A stretch of DNA of 64,000 nucleotides, taken from the NCBI GenBank assembly GCA_018110825.1, contig JAGBCL010000117.1:1-64000 (forward strand). Reading direction: 5' to 3'. Position numbers and translations under genes: made by a program. This stretch comes from Oscillospiraceae bacterium (GTDB lineage: Bacteria > Bacillota > Clostridia > Oscillospirales > Ruminococcaceae). Below the pieces are notes generated by a model. The model was not told the DNA's origin and did not search any database. It saw nothing but the letters and a program-made list of their open reading frames with translations. Positions 43,051 to 52,315 of the stretch are shown here, in pieces (positions within the stretch are counted from its first letter, which is position 1; every line of letters starts with the position of its first letter).

Positions 43051-43664
43051 TAAAAATCTCCCCTTGAATTTTCCCAAATTATTATTTTGGAAAGCAACAG
43101 ATTTTTGGTTATTTCATTTGTTTCCATTTCAGAAATAGCTTTGCATATTTTTTTGAATTCTTCATTTGATTTAATAATAATATACTTAATATCATCATAA
43201 GTAAAAACTAATGAAATTTCAGCTACTCCATTCATGGCATTACTAAATTCATATAAATTACTTGCATTTGAAATTTCTTCATTTATATATACCTGTTCAT
43301 AACCTGCCTTTGTAACATCCGGAACAAATCTCCATTCACATTCATCTGTAAAGCATTTGGTTTTTATTTTATCATCATTTCTGTTTTTTATTCTCCCTGA
43401 ATATGGTTTAAAATACATTAACTGATGAAGCAAATAGTTTTTCATACTCTTCTCTGCATTTGTTTGGCTTTCTGCATCGACACTCAACGCTTTTTGAAAC
43501 GCAGATGAGAAATCTTTGCACAGATAAGAATCTCTGTTAATATATTGGATAGGTTGTATCCTTTTTTTCATACCCCACTCTTTCGAAAAAGCTATACCAT
43601 AATAACCATACCACTCCAAATGTTCTCCTAATCTGTGTATATTAATATCACAAAAACACTTCAT
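43050..43664 (-). CDS. AbiGi-family putative antitoxin, N-terminally truncated (204 aa)
   Basis: CFCDINIHRLGEHLEWYGYYG and AFSKEWGMKKRIQPIQYIN match the AbiGi family (phage-resistance antitoxin), and WRFVPDV is a further shared block. Relatives have about 40-60 more residues in front. Here the reading continues upstream of the ATG as KQIAIP, which fits the family, but meets a TAA about 45 nt upstream. The gene therefore looks cut at its 5' end, close to where the conjugative element begins. Upstream ribosome site absent. Confidence 0.7.
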   Translation of the reverse strand: MKCFCDINIHRLGEHLEWYGYYGIAFSKEWGMKKRIQPIQYINRDSYLCKDFSSAFQKALSVDAESQTNAEKSMKNYLLHQLMYFKPYSGRIKNRNDDKIKTKCFTDECEWRFVPDVTKAGYEQVYINEEISNASNLYEFSNAMNGVAEISLVFTYDDIKYIIIKSNEEFKKICKAISEMETNEITKNLLLSKIIIWENSRGDF

Positions 43665-43771
43665 TGGTATTGCTATTTGTTTTATACCATTGTTTATACC
43701 TTCTTAGCAAAGTGCCAACATCAATAATAAACCAAAGGTCAGGCAAGCAAAAAATTGTATAACCATACAAA

Positions 43772-43836
43772 AGCAGTGAAGAAATTCGCTGCTTTTTGAT
43801 ATTTAAGGACTTTCATTTATGAAAAGTCCTTTTTTG
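43772..43836 (+). terminator. Two tandem attenuator-like hairpins before the conjugation operon
   Basis: First hairpin: 43772-43780/43785-43793 (9 bp, one G-T pair, GAAA loop) followed by TTTTT. Second: AAGGACTTT/AAAGTCCTT (43805-43813/43823-43831) followed by a T-run. Both lie between the presumed element end and the first gene and could end early transcripts unless relieved. Confidence 0.7.
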
Positions 43837-43861
43837 TTTGCCAAAAGCAAGGAGGAAAAAT

Positions 43862-44176
43862 ATGTCAATCGTAAACATTAACCGTAATAAAGTTCCCTGT
43901 GTGGAATTTGACAAAGACTATTTTTATATGCCAGCTTCAATAATGCCGAGAACAGATATTACTCAGGAAACAAAGCTTTGCTTTGCAATGATTCTTACCG
44001 AATATCTTCCGTCAGGCTATGACGTAGCACAGAAAGCACTTGCAGATGTAACTGTTGAAGATATTTTCAAAAAGTACAATCAGCCACTTCTTATGGCAGG
44101 AAAGATTAGAGAAGAAATTGTAAGGCTTGCCCCTGAACTTGAAAAAATTCTTGATGATTGCAAAGTAAGGAAGTGA
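43862..44176 (+). CDS. Conserved small protein of the conjugative element (104 aa)
   Basis: No named family known to me. N-terminal VNINRNKVPCVEFDKDYFYMPASIMPR in two short pieces of beta character, then a helical end (DVTVEDIFKKY, IVRLAPELEKILDDCK). Start at 43862 after AAGGAGG. It is the first gene of the element and ends 4 nt before repA; such a small gene usually precedes repA in this ICE family. Confidence 0.7.
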   Translation: MSIVNINRNKVPCVEFDKDYFYMPASIMPRTDITQETKLCFAMILTEYLPSGYDVAQKALADVTVEDIFKKYNQPLLMAGKIREEIVRLAPELEKILDDCKVRK

Positions 44177-44180
44177 TTAA

Positions 44181-45812
44181 ATGGCATTTGATTATTTTTA
44201 TAATCAAGAAATGGAGCAGCATATATTCTTTCAGATGCCGCACTTGCTGTTTGAAAACAACCTGAACACTTTATCTATAAATGCAAAATTCTTGTATTCG
44301 GTTCTGCTTGAAAGAGCAAAGCTTAGTTACAAGAATGGTTGGTTAGATGATAAAGGCAGAGTATATATCCAGTATGCTCAGGCTGATTTAATTAAGCTTC
44401 TGAACTGTGGCAGAACAAAGATGTCAGAATACTTCGGGGAGCTTGATGAAGCAAAGGGCGGTGTCGGTCTGATAGAACGTAAGCAGAAGAACGGTATCGG
44501 AAAAGGTGACATTATCTATGTCAAGAACTTTGCAAGCTCTCTCGATGAAGATATTGCAGAGGGTTCGCAATACGGATATTTTCACAATATGGATAATCTC
44601 CGTTTCAAGTATTTTCAAGTTCCGAAAATGCTTTTTGTTGATGAGAATATCAGAAATATTTCCAACATTGCAAAGATGATATATGTCTTTCTTCTCGACA
44701 GAAGTATGCTGTCTGCCAAGAATGGTTGGAAAGATAAAGACGGACGTATATATGTTCTGTTTCCTCAGAAAGAGCTACAGGAGCTTGTAGGCTGTAGTGA
44801 AAGAACTATACGAAAAGCTCTTAACGAATTGGATATAAAAAGTGGTGTTGGTTTGATTGACCGCACTCGTCAGGGAATGAACAGTCCTGATATGATATAT
44901 CTCCTTGATTATACCACAAATCTGAAATACAGTAACAGCGAGAGTTGTGTTGAAACTGTCGAAAATGTTGATACTGTTGATAATTCATCAGTTTTCAACA
45001 GCGTGAACATCGGAGCGGCAAAATCTGAACATCAGGAAGTGCAAAATCTGAACATCGGAGCGGCAAATCCTGAACATCGGAGCGGCAAAATCCGAACACC
45101 TGAGCGGCAAAATCTGAACATCGGAGCGGCAAAATCTGAACATATATATAATAGTAATACTAATTATAGTAATCCTTATTATAGTAAGACTAATTCAGTC
45201 AATCAGTCTAATGTTCAGCCTGCCGAACTTGTTGAGAAAGGACAGACGGACAGACAGACTAATTACATTCCATTTTCAGATGTGTTATCAATGCTCGGTT
45301 ACGACTATGCTCAGTATATGTCGTATGAGCCAAAGAGCGAAGCAGACCTTTCATTCTATGATGAAGAACAAAGGCACACACAGTTGTGTACAATTCCCTA
45401 TTCGCTGAAATCAAACAGAACGGCGATGATAGAAGCTCTCAAGTTTTTATTTGCTCACAGCTATTATTCTTCTGACAGCACGGAGGAAAGAAATCATCTG
45501 TTAGAAGCTGTTATCCTTTCCCTTGCAGAAATGGTTGAACAGGATGTGCAAGAGTATCAGAAAGAGCGTGTACACTACTACACAATAATCGACAGGATAA
45601 ATGACATTGTACATACAACAAGCCTTATGGACTGGTTTGTGAGCTTTGAGCAGGAATGGTCAAGGATATTATCTGAACAGAAAATCAAATACAAGAGAGC
45701 ATATATGAAATCTTGTATTTGGAACTGGCTGAAAGATTATCAGCTTGATGAAAGCTGTATGAAGTGTGTCACGGTGACACACTTCAACGAAAAGGAAAAG
45801 GAGTGGTTGTAA
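44181..45812 (+). CDS. repA: RepA-like replication initiator with duplicated RepA_N domain (543 aa)
   Basis: Residues about 8-115 and 130-245 are two copies of the RepA_N winged-helix unit: each has F.(M/V)P..L(L/F), a NA K(F/M) helix, KNGW.D..GR.Y and a (K)GG VGLI end. RepA_N proteins start replication of Gram-positive plasmids. The middle (about 270-345) is encoded by 22-bp tandem repeats that are out of register with codons, followed by AT-rich DNA, as expected for an origin inside the gene. The C-terminal 180 residues form the usual second domain. GGAAGTG before ATG; the stop overlaps the next ATG by one base. Confidence 0.88.
   Translation: MAFDYFYNQEMEQHIFFQMPHLLFENNLNTLSINAKFLYSVLLERAKLSYKNGWLDDKGRVYIQYAQADLIKLLNCGRTKMSEYFGELDEAKGGVGLIERKQKNGIGKGDIIYVKNFASSLDEDIAEGSQYGYFHNMDNLRFKYFQVPKMLFVDENIRNISNIAKMIYVFLLDRSMLSAKNGWKDKDGRIYVLFPQKELQELVGCSERTIRKALNELDIKSGVGLIDRTRQGMNSPDMIYLLDYTTNLKYSNSESCVETVENVDTVDNSSVFNSVNIGAAKSEHQEVQNLNIGAANPEHRSGKIRTPERQNLNIGAAKSEHIYNSNTNYSNPYYSKTNSVNQSNVQPAELVEKGQTDRQTNYIPFSDVLSMLGYDYAQYMSYEPKSEADLSFYDEEQRHTQLCTIPYSLKSNRTAMIEALKFLFAHSYYSSDSTEERNHLLEAVILSLAEMVEQDVQEYQKERVHYYTIIDRINDIVHTTSLMDWFVSFEQEWSRILSEQKIKYKRAYMKSCIWNWLKDYQLDESCMKCVTVTHFNEKEKEWL
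45005..45137. repeat. Six 22-bp iterons inside repA
   Basis: Unit GAACATCGGAGCGGCAAAAT plus CT. Copies start at 45005, 45027 (23 bp, diverged), 45050, 45072, 45094 and 45116; a partial unit starts at 45138. Because 22 is not a multiple of three, each copy is read in a different frame, so the DNA and not the protein is conserved. Likely RepA binding sites. Confidence 0.85.
45151..45195. repeat. Three AT-rich 15-bp repeats next to the iterons
   Basis: ATAGTAATACTAATT, ATAGTAATCCTTATT and ATAGTAAGACTAATT in direct tandem, right after the iterons. The stretch is almost pure A+T and is a good candidate for the strand-opening element of the replication origin. Confidence 0.75.
45764..45782. repeat. 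Element palindrome, copy 1
   Basis: GTGTGTCACGGTGACACAC, arms of 9 bp around a central G, inside the last codons of repA and 30 bp before the pcfB start. Identical copies at 55397, 60339 and 63675. Confidence 0.9.
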
Positions 45813-46321
45813 TGGCAGATTTAGAAAGCCGAAAAACTATAGGAGTAATAATTGAATGTGCAAAGCTTACTCCTGAAATATTCCAACAGGCTATAGACGA
45901 TATGCTAAAAAATATGACGGATAAAAAGTCAAAGGGTAAAACAACTCTTAAAAAGCTTATGCAAAATGGCAAGGTTGACAGCATTGAAGTTACCGATAAC
46001 AATATCGGCAGTTTTGCAACAACGGCAAGAAAATATAATCTTAATTATGCCGTGAAGCGTATTCAGGATGAAAACGGAAAAAAGCAATACCTTGTCTGCT
46101 TCAATGGCAAGGATATTGATACAATGCAGAAAGCTTTCAAGGAATACTCATATAAGCAGACACATAAGAAAGAGACTATGTTTAATAAAGCAAAGGTTGC
46201 AGCTATTGAAGTTCAAAGTCAGAAAGAAGAAATTATGGAAATGCTTCGTGAAGCAATGGGACAACGGGACAGACAGAAGTCTCACAAAAAAGAACGTAAG
46301 TCAAAAGAGCTTTCTTTGTAA
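45812..46321 (+). CDS. pcfB: PcfB family protein, DUF3801 (169 aa)
   Basis: Homologue of PcfB of pCF10-type conjugation systems. The core (about 45-120) has KTTLKKLMQNGKVDSIEV, a FATTARKYNLNYAVKR helix and YLVCFNGKDIDTMQKAFKEY; the end is basic and helical. PcfB is thought to help bring the relaxosome to the coupling protein, and the coupling protein gene follows after 13 nt. AAAAGGAGTGG precedes the ATG. Confidence 0.85.
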   Translation: MADLESRKTIGVIIECAKLTPEIFQQAIDDMLKNMTDKKSKGKTTLKKLMQNGKVDSIEVTDNNIGSFATTARKYNLNYAVKRIQDENGKKQYLVCFNGKDIDTMQKAFKEYSYKQTHKKETMFNKAKVAAIEVQSQKEEIMEMLREAMGQRDRQKSHKKERKSKELSL

Positions 46322-46334
46322 ATGAGGTGCTTTC

Positions 46335-48173
46335 GTGAGTAATAAGAAAAAAACGTCATTGTTCCGTGAGGGCAGTATTCCATATAAAATGCTTGCGGAT
46401 TTAAAAAGCTTCTTTAAAAGCAAAACAAAATTTGACAAAAAATCGCTTATAAAGCATTTACCCATTCTTCTCTTTGCTTGGGGCGGAAATAAAATATACT
46501 GTGCATATCGTGTCTATGGTTTATCAATGGAAATGATGTCAGGATTAAAGAAAATGTTTTCAAATCCTTTGCCGAGTTTTCATAAAGCTGATATTCTCGC
46601 AGGAGTGGTTACATTCGGACTTGTAGAACTTTATTTGTACTTCAAGCGAAAAAACAGAAAGAATTACCGTGACAAAGAAGAATATGGTTCAGCTCGTTGG
46701 GCAACATCTAAAGACATTGAGCCGTATATGGATATGGATAATCCTGAAAATAACATTATCCTCACTCAAACTGAGGGATTGACAATGAATAGCAGAGTTC
46801 CTATTCCGAAATACAACAGAAATAAAAATATTCTTGTTGTCGGCGGCTCAGGTTCGTACAAGACAAGGGGTTTTGTAAAACCGAACCTAATGCAATGTCA
46901 CAGCTCCTATGTTGTAACTGATCCGAAAGGCACAGTTGTACTGGAGTGCGGAAAAATGCTTCAAAATGCAGGATATAAGATTAAAATCATAAACACAGTC
47001 AATTTTGATAAGTCTATGCACTACAATCCATTTGCTTACCTACATAGTGAGGAGGACATTCTGAACCTTGCAAATACGATTATCACCAATACCAAAGGTG
47101 ACGGTGATAAAAGCGGTGAAGATTTTTGGGTTAAAGCTGAAAGACTGCTTTACTGTGCATTTATTGCAGTCATTTACTATGAATTTCCGCAGGAAGAAAA
47201 GAATTTCGGCACTTTACTTTGGCTCATCAACCAATGTGAAACACGAGAAGATGATGAAACATTCAAAAATCGTGTAGACATAATGTTTGAAACGCTTGAA
47301 GAAAAAAAGGGTGAAGACCATTTTGCTGTGAGACAGTATAAAAAATACAAACTTGCCGCAGGAAAGACAGCGAAATCAATTCTCATTTCCTGTGGTGCGA
47401 GACTTGCACCTTTTGATATTGACAAGGTAAGAAAGATGATGGCTTATGACGAAATGGAGCTTGATACATTGGGAGATGCTAATCAGAAAACAGCTCTCTT
47501 TGTAATTGTTTCTGACACGTCAACTACATATAACTTTATCATTGCAATGATGTACACACAGCTTTTTAATTTGCTCTGTACCGTTGCTGACGATAAATAC
47601 GGCGGTAGACTGCCTACGCACGTTCGCTGTCTACTCGATGAGTTTGCAAATATCGGTCAAATTCCGAACTTTGATAAGCTCATTGCTACAATCCGAAGCC
47701 GTGAAATATCGGCTTGTATAATTTTGCAGTCCAAATCGCAACTCAAAGCGATTTATAAAGATAATGCCGATACCATTATCGGCAACTGTGACACCGAACT
47801 GTTTCTCGGAGGAAAGGAAAAATCGACACTTAAAGAGTTATCCGAAATTTTGGGTAAACAGACAATTGACCTTTTCACGACTTCTGAGACAAGAGGACAG
47901 TCACAGTCATCAGGGACTAACTATAACCGAACAGGAAGGGAGCTGATGTCTCAGGACGAAATTGCGGTAATGGACGGTTTCAAATGTATTATGCAAATTC
48001 GAGGAACAAGAGCGTTTTTCTCGGATAAGTATGATATAACCAAACACGAACGTTACAAAGAATTATCGGATTTCGATCCCAAAAACACATTTGACATAAC
48101 GGGATATGTCAAATCAAATCTCAAACTTAAAACCAATGACAATATAGAAATCATATCCCGAATGGTTTACTAA
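46335..48173 (+). CDS. VirD4/TraG-type conjugative coupling ATPase (612 aa)
   Basis: Two membrane segments (about 45-62 and 80-100), then the motor: Walker A VVGGSGSYKTRGF (about 168-180), Walker B CLLDEFANIGQI, and a SKSQLKAIYKDNADTIIGNC block typical of TraG/VirD4. It docks the DNA-relaxase complex to the secretion channel. GTG start after GAGGTG. Normal length. Confidence 0.95.
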   Translation: MSNKKKTSLFREGSIPYKMLADLKSFFKSKTKFDKKSLIKHLPILLFAWGGNKIYCAYRVYGLSMEMMSGLKKMFSNPLPSFHKADILAGVVTFGLVELYLYFKRKNRKNYRDKEEYGSARWATSKDIEPYMDMDNPENNIILTQTEGLTMNSRVPIPKYNRNKNILVVGGSGSYKTRGFVKPNLMQCHSSYVVTDPKGTVVLECGKMLQNAGYKIKIINTVNFDKSMHYNPFAYLHSEEDILNLANTIITNTKGDGDKSGEDFWVKAERLLYCAFIAVIYYEFPQEEKNFGTLLWLINQCETREDDETFKNRVDIMFETLEEKKGEDHFAVRQYKKYKLAAGKTAKSILISCGARLAPFDIDKVRKMMAYDEMELDTLGDANQKTALFVIVSDTSTTYNFIIAMMYTQLFNLLCTVADDKYGGRLPTHVRCLLDEFANIGQIPNFDKLIATIRSREISACIILQSKSQLKAIYKDNADTIIGNCDTELFLGGKEKSTLKELSEILGKQTIDLFTTSETRGQSQSSGTNYNRTGRELMSQDEIAVMDGFKCIMQIRGTRAFFSDKYDITKHERYKELSDFDPKNTFDITGYVKSNLKLKTNDNIEIISRMVY

Positions 48174-48221
48174 TTGTCGCACAAAAAAAGAATTTTAAAT
48201 TTACGGAGGAAAATTATTATG

Positions 48222-48488
48222 GATTTTTTTAAGGACGCTATTGACACACTTCAGATTGTACTCATTCTCATCGGTGCAGGACTTGGTGGTTACGGTATTG
48301 TAAACCTCCTTGAAGCATACGGTAGTGATAATGCCGCAGGTAAGTCTCAGGGTACAAAACAGCTTATGGCTGGCATTGGTATTGCTGCACTTGCTTTCGT
48401 ACTTATTCCCGGACTTAAAGACCTTATCGACGAACACACAGCAGCAGCAACAACAGGTGCAATAATCAATACATTCCTTTTGAGATAA
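48222..48488 (+). CDS. Maff2 family mobile-element protein (88 aa)
   Basis: Two hydrophobic helices (LQIVLILIGAGLGGYGIV and GIGIAALAFVLIPGL) and a central soluble stretch AYGSDNAAGKSQGTKQLMAG, as in the Maff2 family found next to virD4 in Tn1549/CTn2-like elements. Probably a small pilin- or channel-like subunit, by size and position. ATG at 48222 follows ACGGAGG. Confidence 0.85.
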   Translation, partial: DFFKDAIDTLQIVLILIGAGLGGYGIVNLLEAYGSDNAAGKSQGTKQLMAGIGIAALAFVLIPGLKDLIDEHTAAATTGAIINTFLLR

Positions 48489-48509
48489 CTTTTGTTTTCT
48501 CAAAGCAGA

Positions 48510-48536
48510 TAGCCGCCGCTTTTGCGGTGGCTGTTT
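48510..48536 (+). terminator. Hairpin between Maff2 and TrbL-like genes
   Basis: Nine-bp GC-rich stem AGCCGCCGC/GCGGTGGCT (48510-48518/48523-48531) with TTTT loop and a weak T-rich tail. Could be a partial terminator or an mRNA stabiliser that raises Maff2 level over downstream genes. Confidence 0.5.
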
Positions 48537-48563
48537 GTGTAATATGAACTGGAGGTGATTTAA

Positions 48564-49451
48564 GTGGTAGATGGTATTTTTGAAACTCTTGAAGAATGGT
48601 TGAGAAATCTTTTAGTTGGAGCTGTTCAAAAATGTCTTGAAAATGCAAGTACTACTATGGGTGATATGGTAGATGTAATGAATGAGAACATAACAGATAC
48701 ACCTCAGACTTGGAATAGCACTTTATTCAATACATTAGAAACAATATCACAAACAGCTATAGTGCCTATAGCTGTAGCTTTAATGGCAATTATTTTATGC
48801 TATGACCTTATTACTGCCACAATCGACAAAAATAATATGAAAGATACCGATATATCTATCTTTTTTAGATTTGGAATAAAAGCTTGGATAGCAACTTACT
48901 TCATAAATAATGTATTTACTATTGTCGGAGCTATATTTGAGCTTGGAGCTGATATAGCAGACAAAGCCCTAACTTCGCTTTTTGGTGAAAATCAAAAATT
49001 CAATGATATTTTGGCATCACAAGAATTTGAGGAAATGTTATCAGAGTGCGAGCTAATTGATTTAGCTGGAACTTGGGTATTATCATTTTGTGCGTATATT
49101 ATTACGTTAATAGTTATGTTGATAATCCTTATAGTAACGGCAGGACGTATGATAGAAATACTTGTATACTTCTGTGGTGCTCCCATTCCGTTTGCAACAT
49201 TTGCAAATAAAGAATGGAATAATGTCGGCTTCTCTTTTATAAAAAATATGTTTGCATTGGCTTTGCAAGCATTTTTCATCGTAATTATCGTTGCGATATA
49301 CATAATCCTGTTCAATGCAAATGTTTTAGAGCCAACGGATTTAGCAGGATTAACAGGCTCATTGTTAGAATGGATTTGTTACAGCGTTATTTGTTGCTTT
49401 ATGCTCCTTAAAACTGGTAGCATAGCTAAATCAATTTGCAATGCTCATTAG
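48564..49451 (+). CDS. TrbL/VirB6-like membrane protein (295 aa)
   Basis: Six membrane helices (first near 60-80, others between 105 and 290), N-terminal amphipathic helix. The place in the operon (after Maff2, before PrgI) and topology match the inner-membrane channel protein of Tn1549/CTn2-type ICEs. GTG start after GGAGGTGAT. Cargo path role inferred from family. Confidence 0.85.
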   Translation: MVDGIFETLEEWLRNLLVGAVQKCLENASTTMGDMVDVMNENITDTPQTWNSTLFNTLETISQTAIVPIAVALMAIILCYDLITATIDKNNMKDTDISIFFRFGIKAWIATYFINNVFTIVGAIFELGADIADKALTSLFGENQKFNDILASQEFEEMLSECELIDLAGTWVLSFCAYIITLIVMLIILIVTAGRMIEILVYFCGAPIPFATFANKEWNNVGFSFIKNMFALALQAFFIVIIVAIYIILFNANVLEPTDLAGLTGSLLEWICYSVICCFMLLKTGSIAKSICNAH

Positions 49452-49466
49452 AAAGGAGAAAAAGCA

Positions 49467-49859
49467 ATGGCTTTGTATATGAAAATTCCAAAAGATATGA
49501 ACCAAATCAAAGATAAAGCAGTATGGAAGTTTACCAAAAGGCAAGCGATATACTGCGGAATTGGACTTGCCCTTGCGTTTGCTACATATTGGCTGACATA
49601 TAAGGAAGTTGGTTCTTCAACAGCAGCGGTGCTTTTATTTTGTGTAGGTTCTCCCTTTTTCATCATAGGCAACTATGAAAAAAACGGACTTACATTTGAA
49701 AAAATAATTTCAAATCGAATAAGATTTGCGATTATGCCTAAAGTACGTCTGTATCGTTCAGAGAATATATACAGACAGATAATTGAAACTATCGAATACA
49801 ATGAGGAGGTTGAAATGCTTGAAACAGGCAGAAAAAAAGTCAACAACAGCAAAAAGTAA
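49467..49859 (+). CDS. PrgI family protein (130 aa)
   Basis: Short protein with two adjacent membrane helices (about 30-47 and 52-70: YCGIGLALAFATYWLTY and AAVLLFCVGSPFFII) and a cytoplasmic tail. The KIPKDMNQIKDKAVWKFTKRQ start is typical of PrgI, a VirB3-like partner of VirB4. AAGGAG precedes the ATG. The end overlaps the VirB4 gene. Confidence 0.9.
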   Translation: MALYMKIPKDMNQIKDKAVWKFTKRQAIYCGIGLALAFATYWLTYKEVGSSTAAVLLFCVGSPFFIIGNYEKNGLTFEKIISNRIRFAIMPKVRLYRSENIYRQIIETIEYNEEVEMLETGRKKVNNSKK

Positions 49860-52302
49860 AACAGTTCCGCTTTCATCGGCAGAGTACAAGGCAGTAAAAA
49901 AAGATGTTTCTGCCAAAAACAAACAGCAGTCTCGTAAAATACCACAGACTGCACAGCAGTCAATTCCCTTTGACCATATGACAAAAGACGGCATTGCAGT
50001 AACCAAAGAGTCTGAGAAAGTTTCAGTATTAGGCTTTTTATTTGGAAAGCAAAAGCCTACAGAAGCACGATACAGTAAGACAGTACAGTTTTATCAGGCT
50101 GATTATGAGATTTCTGACGTTCCGAAGCAGCAGTCCCTTTTTGCTAAATACTGTAATGTCATAAATCTATTTGACAGTACAATTAAATTTCAGATTTCCA
50201 CAATAAGTCTGACCAGTGAAGATGATATTGAGGATATAATAAAAATTCCCGATACTGAGGACGAGTATACTGATATTCGTACTGAATATTGCGAATATCT
50301 TAGAGAACGTATTGCAGAGGGTAGCAAGGGATTGGTAAAAGTGAATTACATCACTTTTTCAGTTACAGCAGACAACATTAAGAAGGCTCGCAATAGACTT
50401 GTCAGCATTGAGAAAGATATTATAGAATCATTTGCAGAAATGGACGTAACAGCCGTTTCTCTTAATGGTGAAGAACGACTTTTTGTAATGTACAAGATGC
50501 TTCATCAGTATTCTGATGAGCCGTTCTTCTGCAATATGGACACAATGGCTAAGTCGGGTATAATGCCAAAAGATTATATTGCTCCGTCCTCCTTGAACTT
50601 CTCCGATGAAAACTGTTTCAAGTGTGGGAAGTTCTACGGTTCGACTTTCGCAATAAATTTGGTGGCTTCTGAAATTTCAGACAGATTTCTCACTTCTATT
50701 ATGGATTCGGAAAATCCTATGGCTTTCAATATGCACTTAACAGCAGTTGATACGATAGAAGCGAAGAAATTTGTAAAAAACAAACTGTCCAATTTGGAAA
50801 AAGGTAAAATTGATATGCAGAAGCAAGCTGTACAGAAAGGCTATGATATGGATATTCTTCCTCCCGATATGAAAACATTCATAACAGAGCTTAATACCGT
50901 TCTCGATGAGCTTGAAAACAAGAATGAGCGTATGTTTATAGTTACGCTCCTTGTAACCAATTTTGCCAAGAGCAGAAAAGCACTTGAAGCATATAACGAA
51001 AGTCTCAAAAGAAATATTGTACAAGCTAATTCAGCTCTTATTCCTCTTGACTATATGCAGGATTTAGCATTTACATCAATGCTGCCGCTTGCTGAGAACA
51101 GGATAATGATTGAACGTAGATTGACAACCAGTTCCGTTGCTATCTTTCTTCCCTTTACCGTGAAAGATATTTCAATGGACGGAGAAGCAATTTGCTATGG
51201 TATAAATCCAGTTTCAGGAAATCCCGTATATGCAAACAGAAAACAATTGGCTAATCCAAATGCTGTAATTCTTGGAACTCCCGGCGGTGGTAAGTCAATG
51301 GCTACAAAATGTGAGATTTCAAACAACTTCTTATTTACAAATGATGATATTTTCATTTGTGATCCCGAAGATGAATATCATCCGCTTGTAAAAGAGTTCA
51401 ACGGTCAGGTTATAGATATTAGTTCATCAAGTGACAATTATATCAATCCTATGGATATTGAAATTGATACCGATGACGATGATGTAATCGGTGTAAAATC
51501 GGAATTTATTCTTTCTCTTTGCGAATTGATAGTAGGAGGAAAGGGACTTGATAGTGAGGAAATATCAATTATCGACCGTTGTGTGCGTGAGCTTTATACA
51601 GATTATCTCACAGAAATGGCATACGCAACGGAAGAAGATTTTAAGGCGAATATGCCTATTCTTTCGGATTTACAACGTAAACTTTATGAAAGTGGTGCAG
51701 AATGTGCTAAACGTGTGGCAAATTCCCTTGAAATCTATACTACAGGTTCTTTGAATATCTTCAATCACAGAACAAATATAGATTTGAATAATAGATTAAT
51801 CTGCTTTAACATCAAAAAGCTTAAGGGAAATCTTCGTAAAATCGGAATGCTCGTTATTCAAGACCAAGTTTGGAACAGAGTTGCTAAGAACCGTGGCAGA
51901 AAGTACACTTGGTACTATATGGACGAGTTTCATCTTCTGCTTAAAGAGGAACAAACTGCAAAATATTCTGTGGAGATGTGGAAACGTTTTAGAAAATGGC
52001 ACGGTATTCCAACTGGCATTACTCAGAACGCAAACGACTTTCTTTCTTCTCCCGACGTTGAAACAATCTTTAAAAACTCTGACTGCATTATAATGCTTCG
52101 TCAGGCGGCAGGAGATATTGATATTCTTGCAGAAAGATTGAATATTTCGCCTACACAGCAAAAGTATATTGAAGGTGAAGGTAAACGAGGTTGTGGCTTA
52201 ATATACTTTGGTGGAAGAACAATTCCATTTGACAATACGTTGTCAACAGATATGAAGCTGTATAAGCTTATGACTACAAAGCCTGAAGAAGCTTTGATAT
52301 AA
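49819..52302 (+). CDS. VirB4-like conjugation ATPase (827 aa)
   Basis: Motor ATPase of the type IV channel. Walker A ILGTPGGGKSMATK (about 484-497), Walker B WYYMDEFHLLL, and a GITQNANDFL block; the N-terminal half is the VirB4 dimer/assembly domain. The start is most likely TTG at 49819, nine bases after GAGGAGG; the frame has an ATG at 49801 that overlaps the ribosome site. The gene overlaps prgI by about 40 nt. Confidence 0.93.
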   Translation: MKQAEKKSTTAKSKTVPLSSAEYKAVKKDVSAKNKQQSRKIPQTAQQSIPFDHMTKDGIAVTKESEKVSVLGFLFGKQKPTEARYSKTVQFYQADYEISDVPKQQSLFAKYCNVINLFDSTIKFQISTISLTSEDDIEDIIKIPDTEDEYTDIRTEYCEYLRERIAEGSKGLVKVNYITFSVTADNIKKARNRLVSIEKDIIESFAEMDVTAVSLNGEERLFVMYKMLHQYSDEPFFCNMDTMAKSGIMPKDYIAPSSLNFSDENCFKCGKFYGSTFAINLVASEISDRFLTSIMDSENPMAFNMHLTAVDTIEAKKFVKNKLSNLEKGKIDMQKQAVQKGYDMDILPPDMKTFITELNTVLDELENKNERMFIVTLLVTNFAKSRKALEAYNESLKRNIVQANSALIPLDYMQDLAFTSMLPLAENRIMIERRLTTSSVAIFLPFTVKDISMDGEAICYGINPVSGNPVYANRKQLANPNAVILGTPGGGKSMATKCEISNNFLFTNDDIFICDPEDEYHPLVKEFNGQVIDISSSSDNYINPMDIEIDTDDDDVIGVKSEFILSLCELIVGGKGLDSEEISIIDRCVRELYTDYLTEMAYATEEDFKANMPILSDLQRKLYESGAECAKRVANSLEIYTTGSLNIFNHRTNIDLNNRLICFNIKKLKGNLRKIGMLVIQDQVWNRVAKNRGRKYTWYYMDEFHLLLKEEQTAKYSVEMWKRFRKWHGIPTGITQNANDFLSSPDVETIFKNSDCIIMLRQAAGDIDILAERLNISPTQQKYIEGEGKRGCGLIYFGGRTIPFDNTLSTDMKLYKLMTTKPEEALI

Positions 52303-52315
52303 GGCGGTGAGTTCG

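Noticed and set aside
45005-45195. CRISPR-like repeat array in the 22-bp repeats
   Set aside because: The repeats are directly adjacent without spacers, lie inside repA and are followed by AT-rich repeats; they fit iterons, and no cas gene is present.
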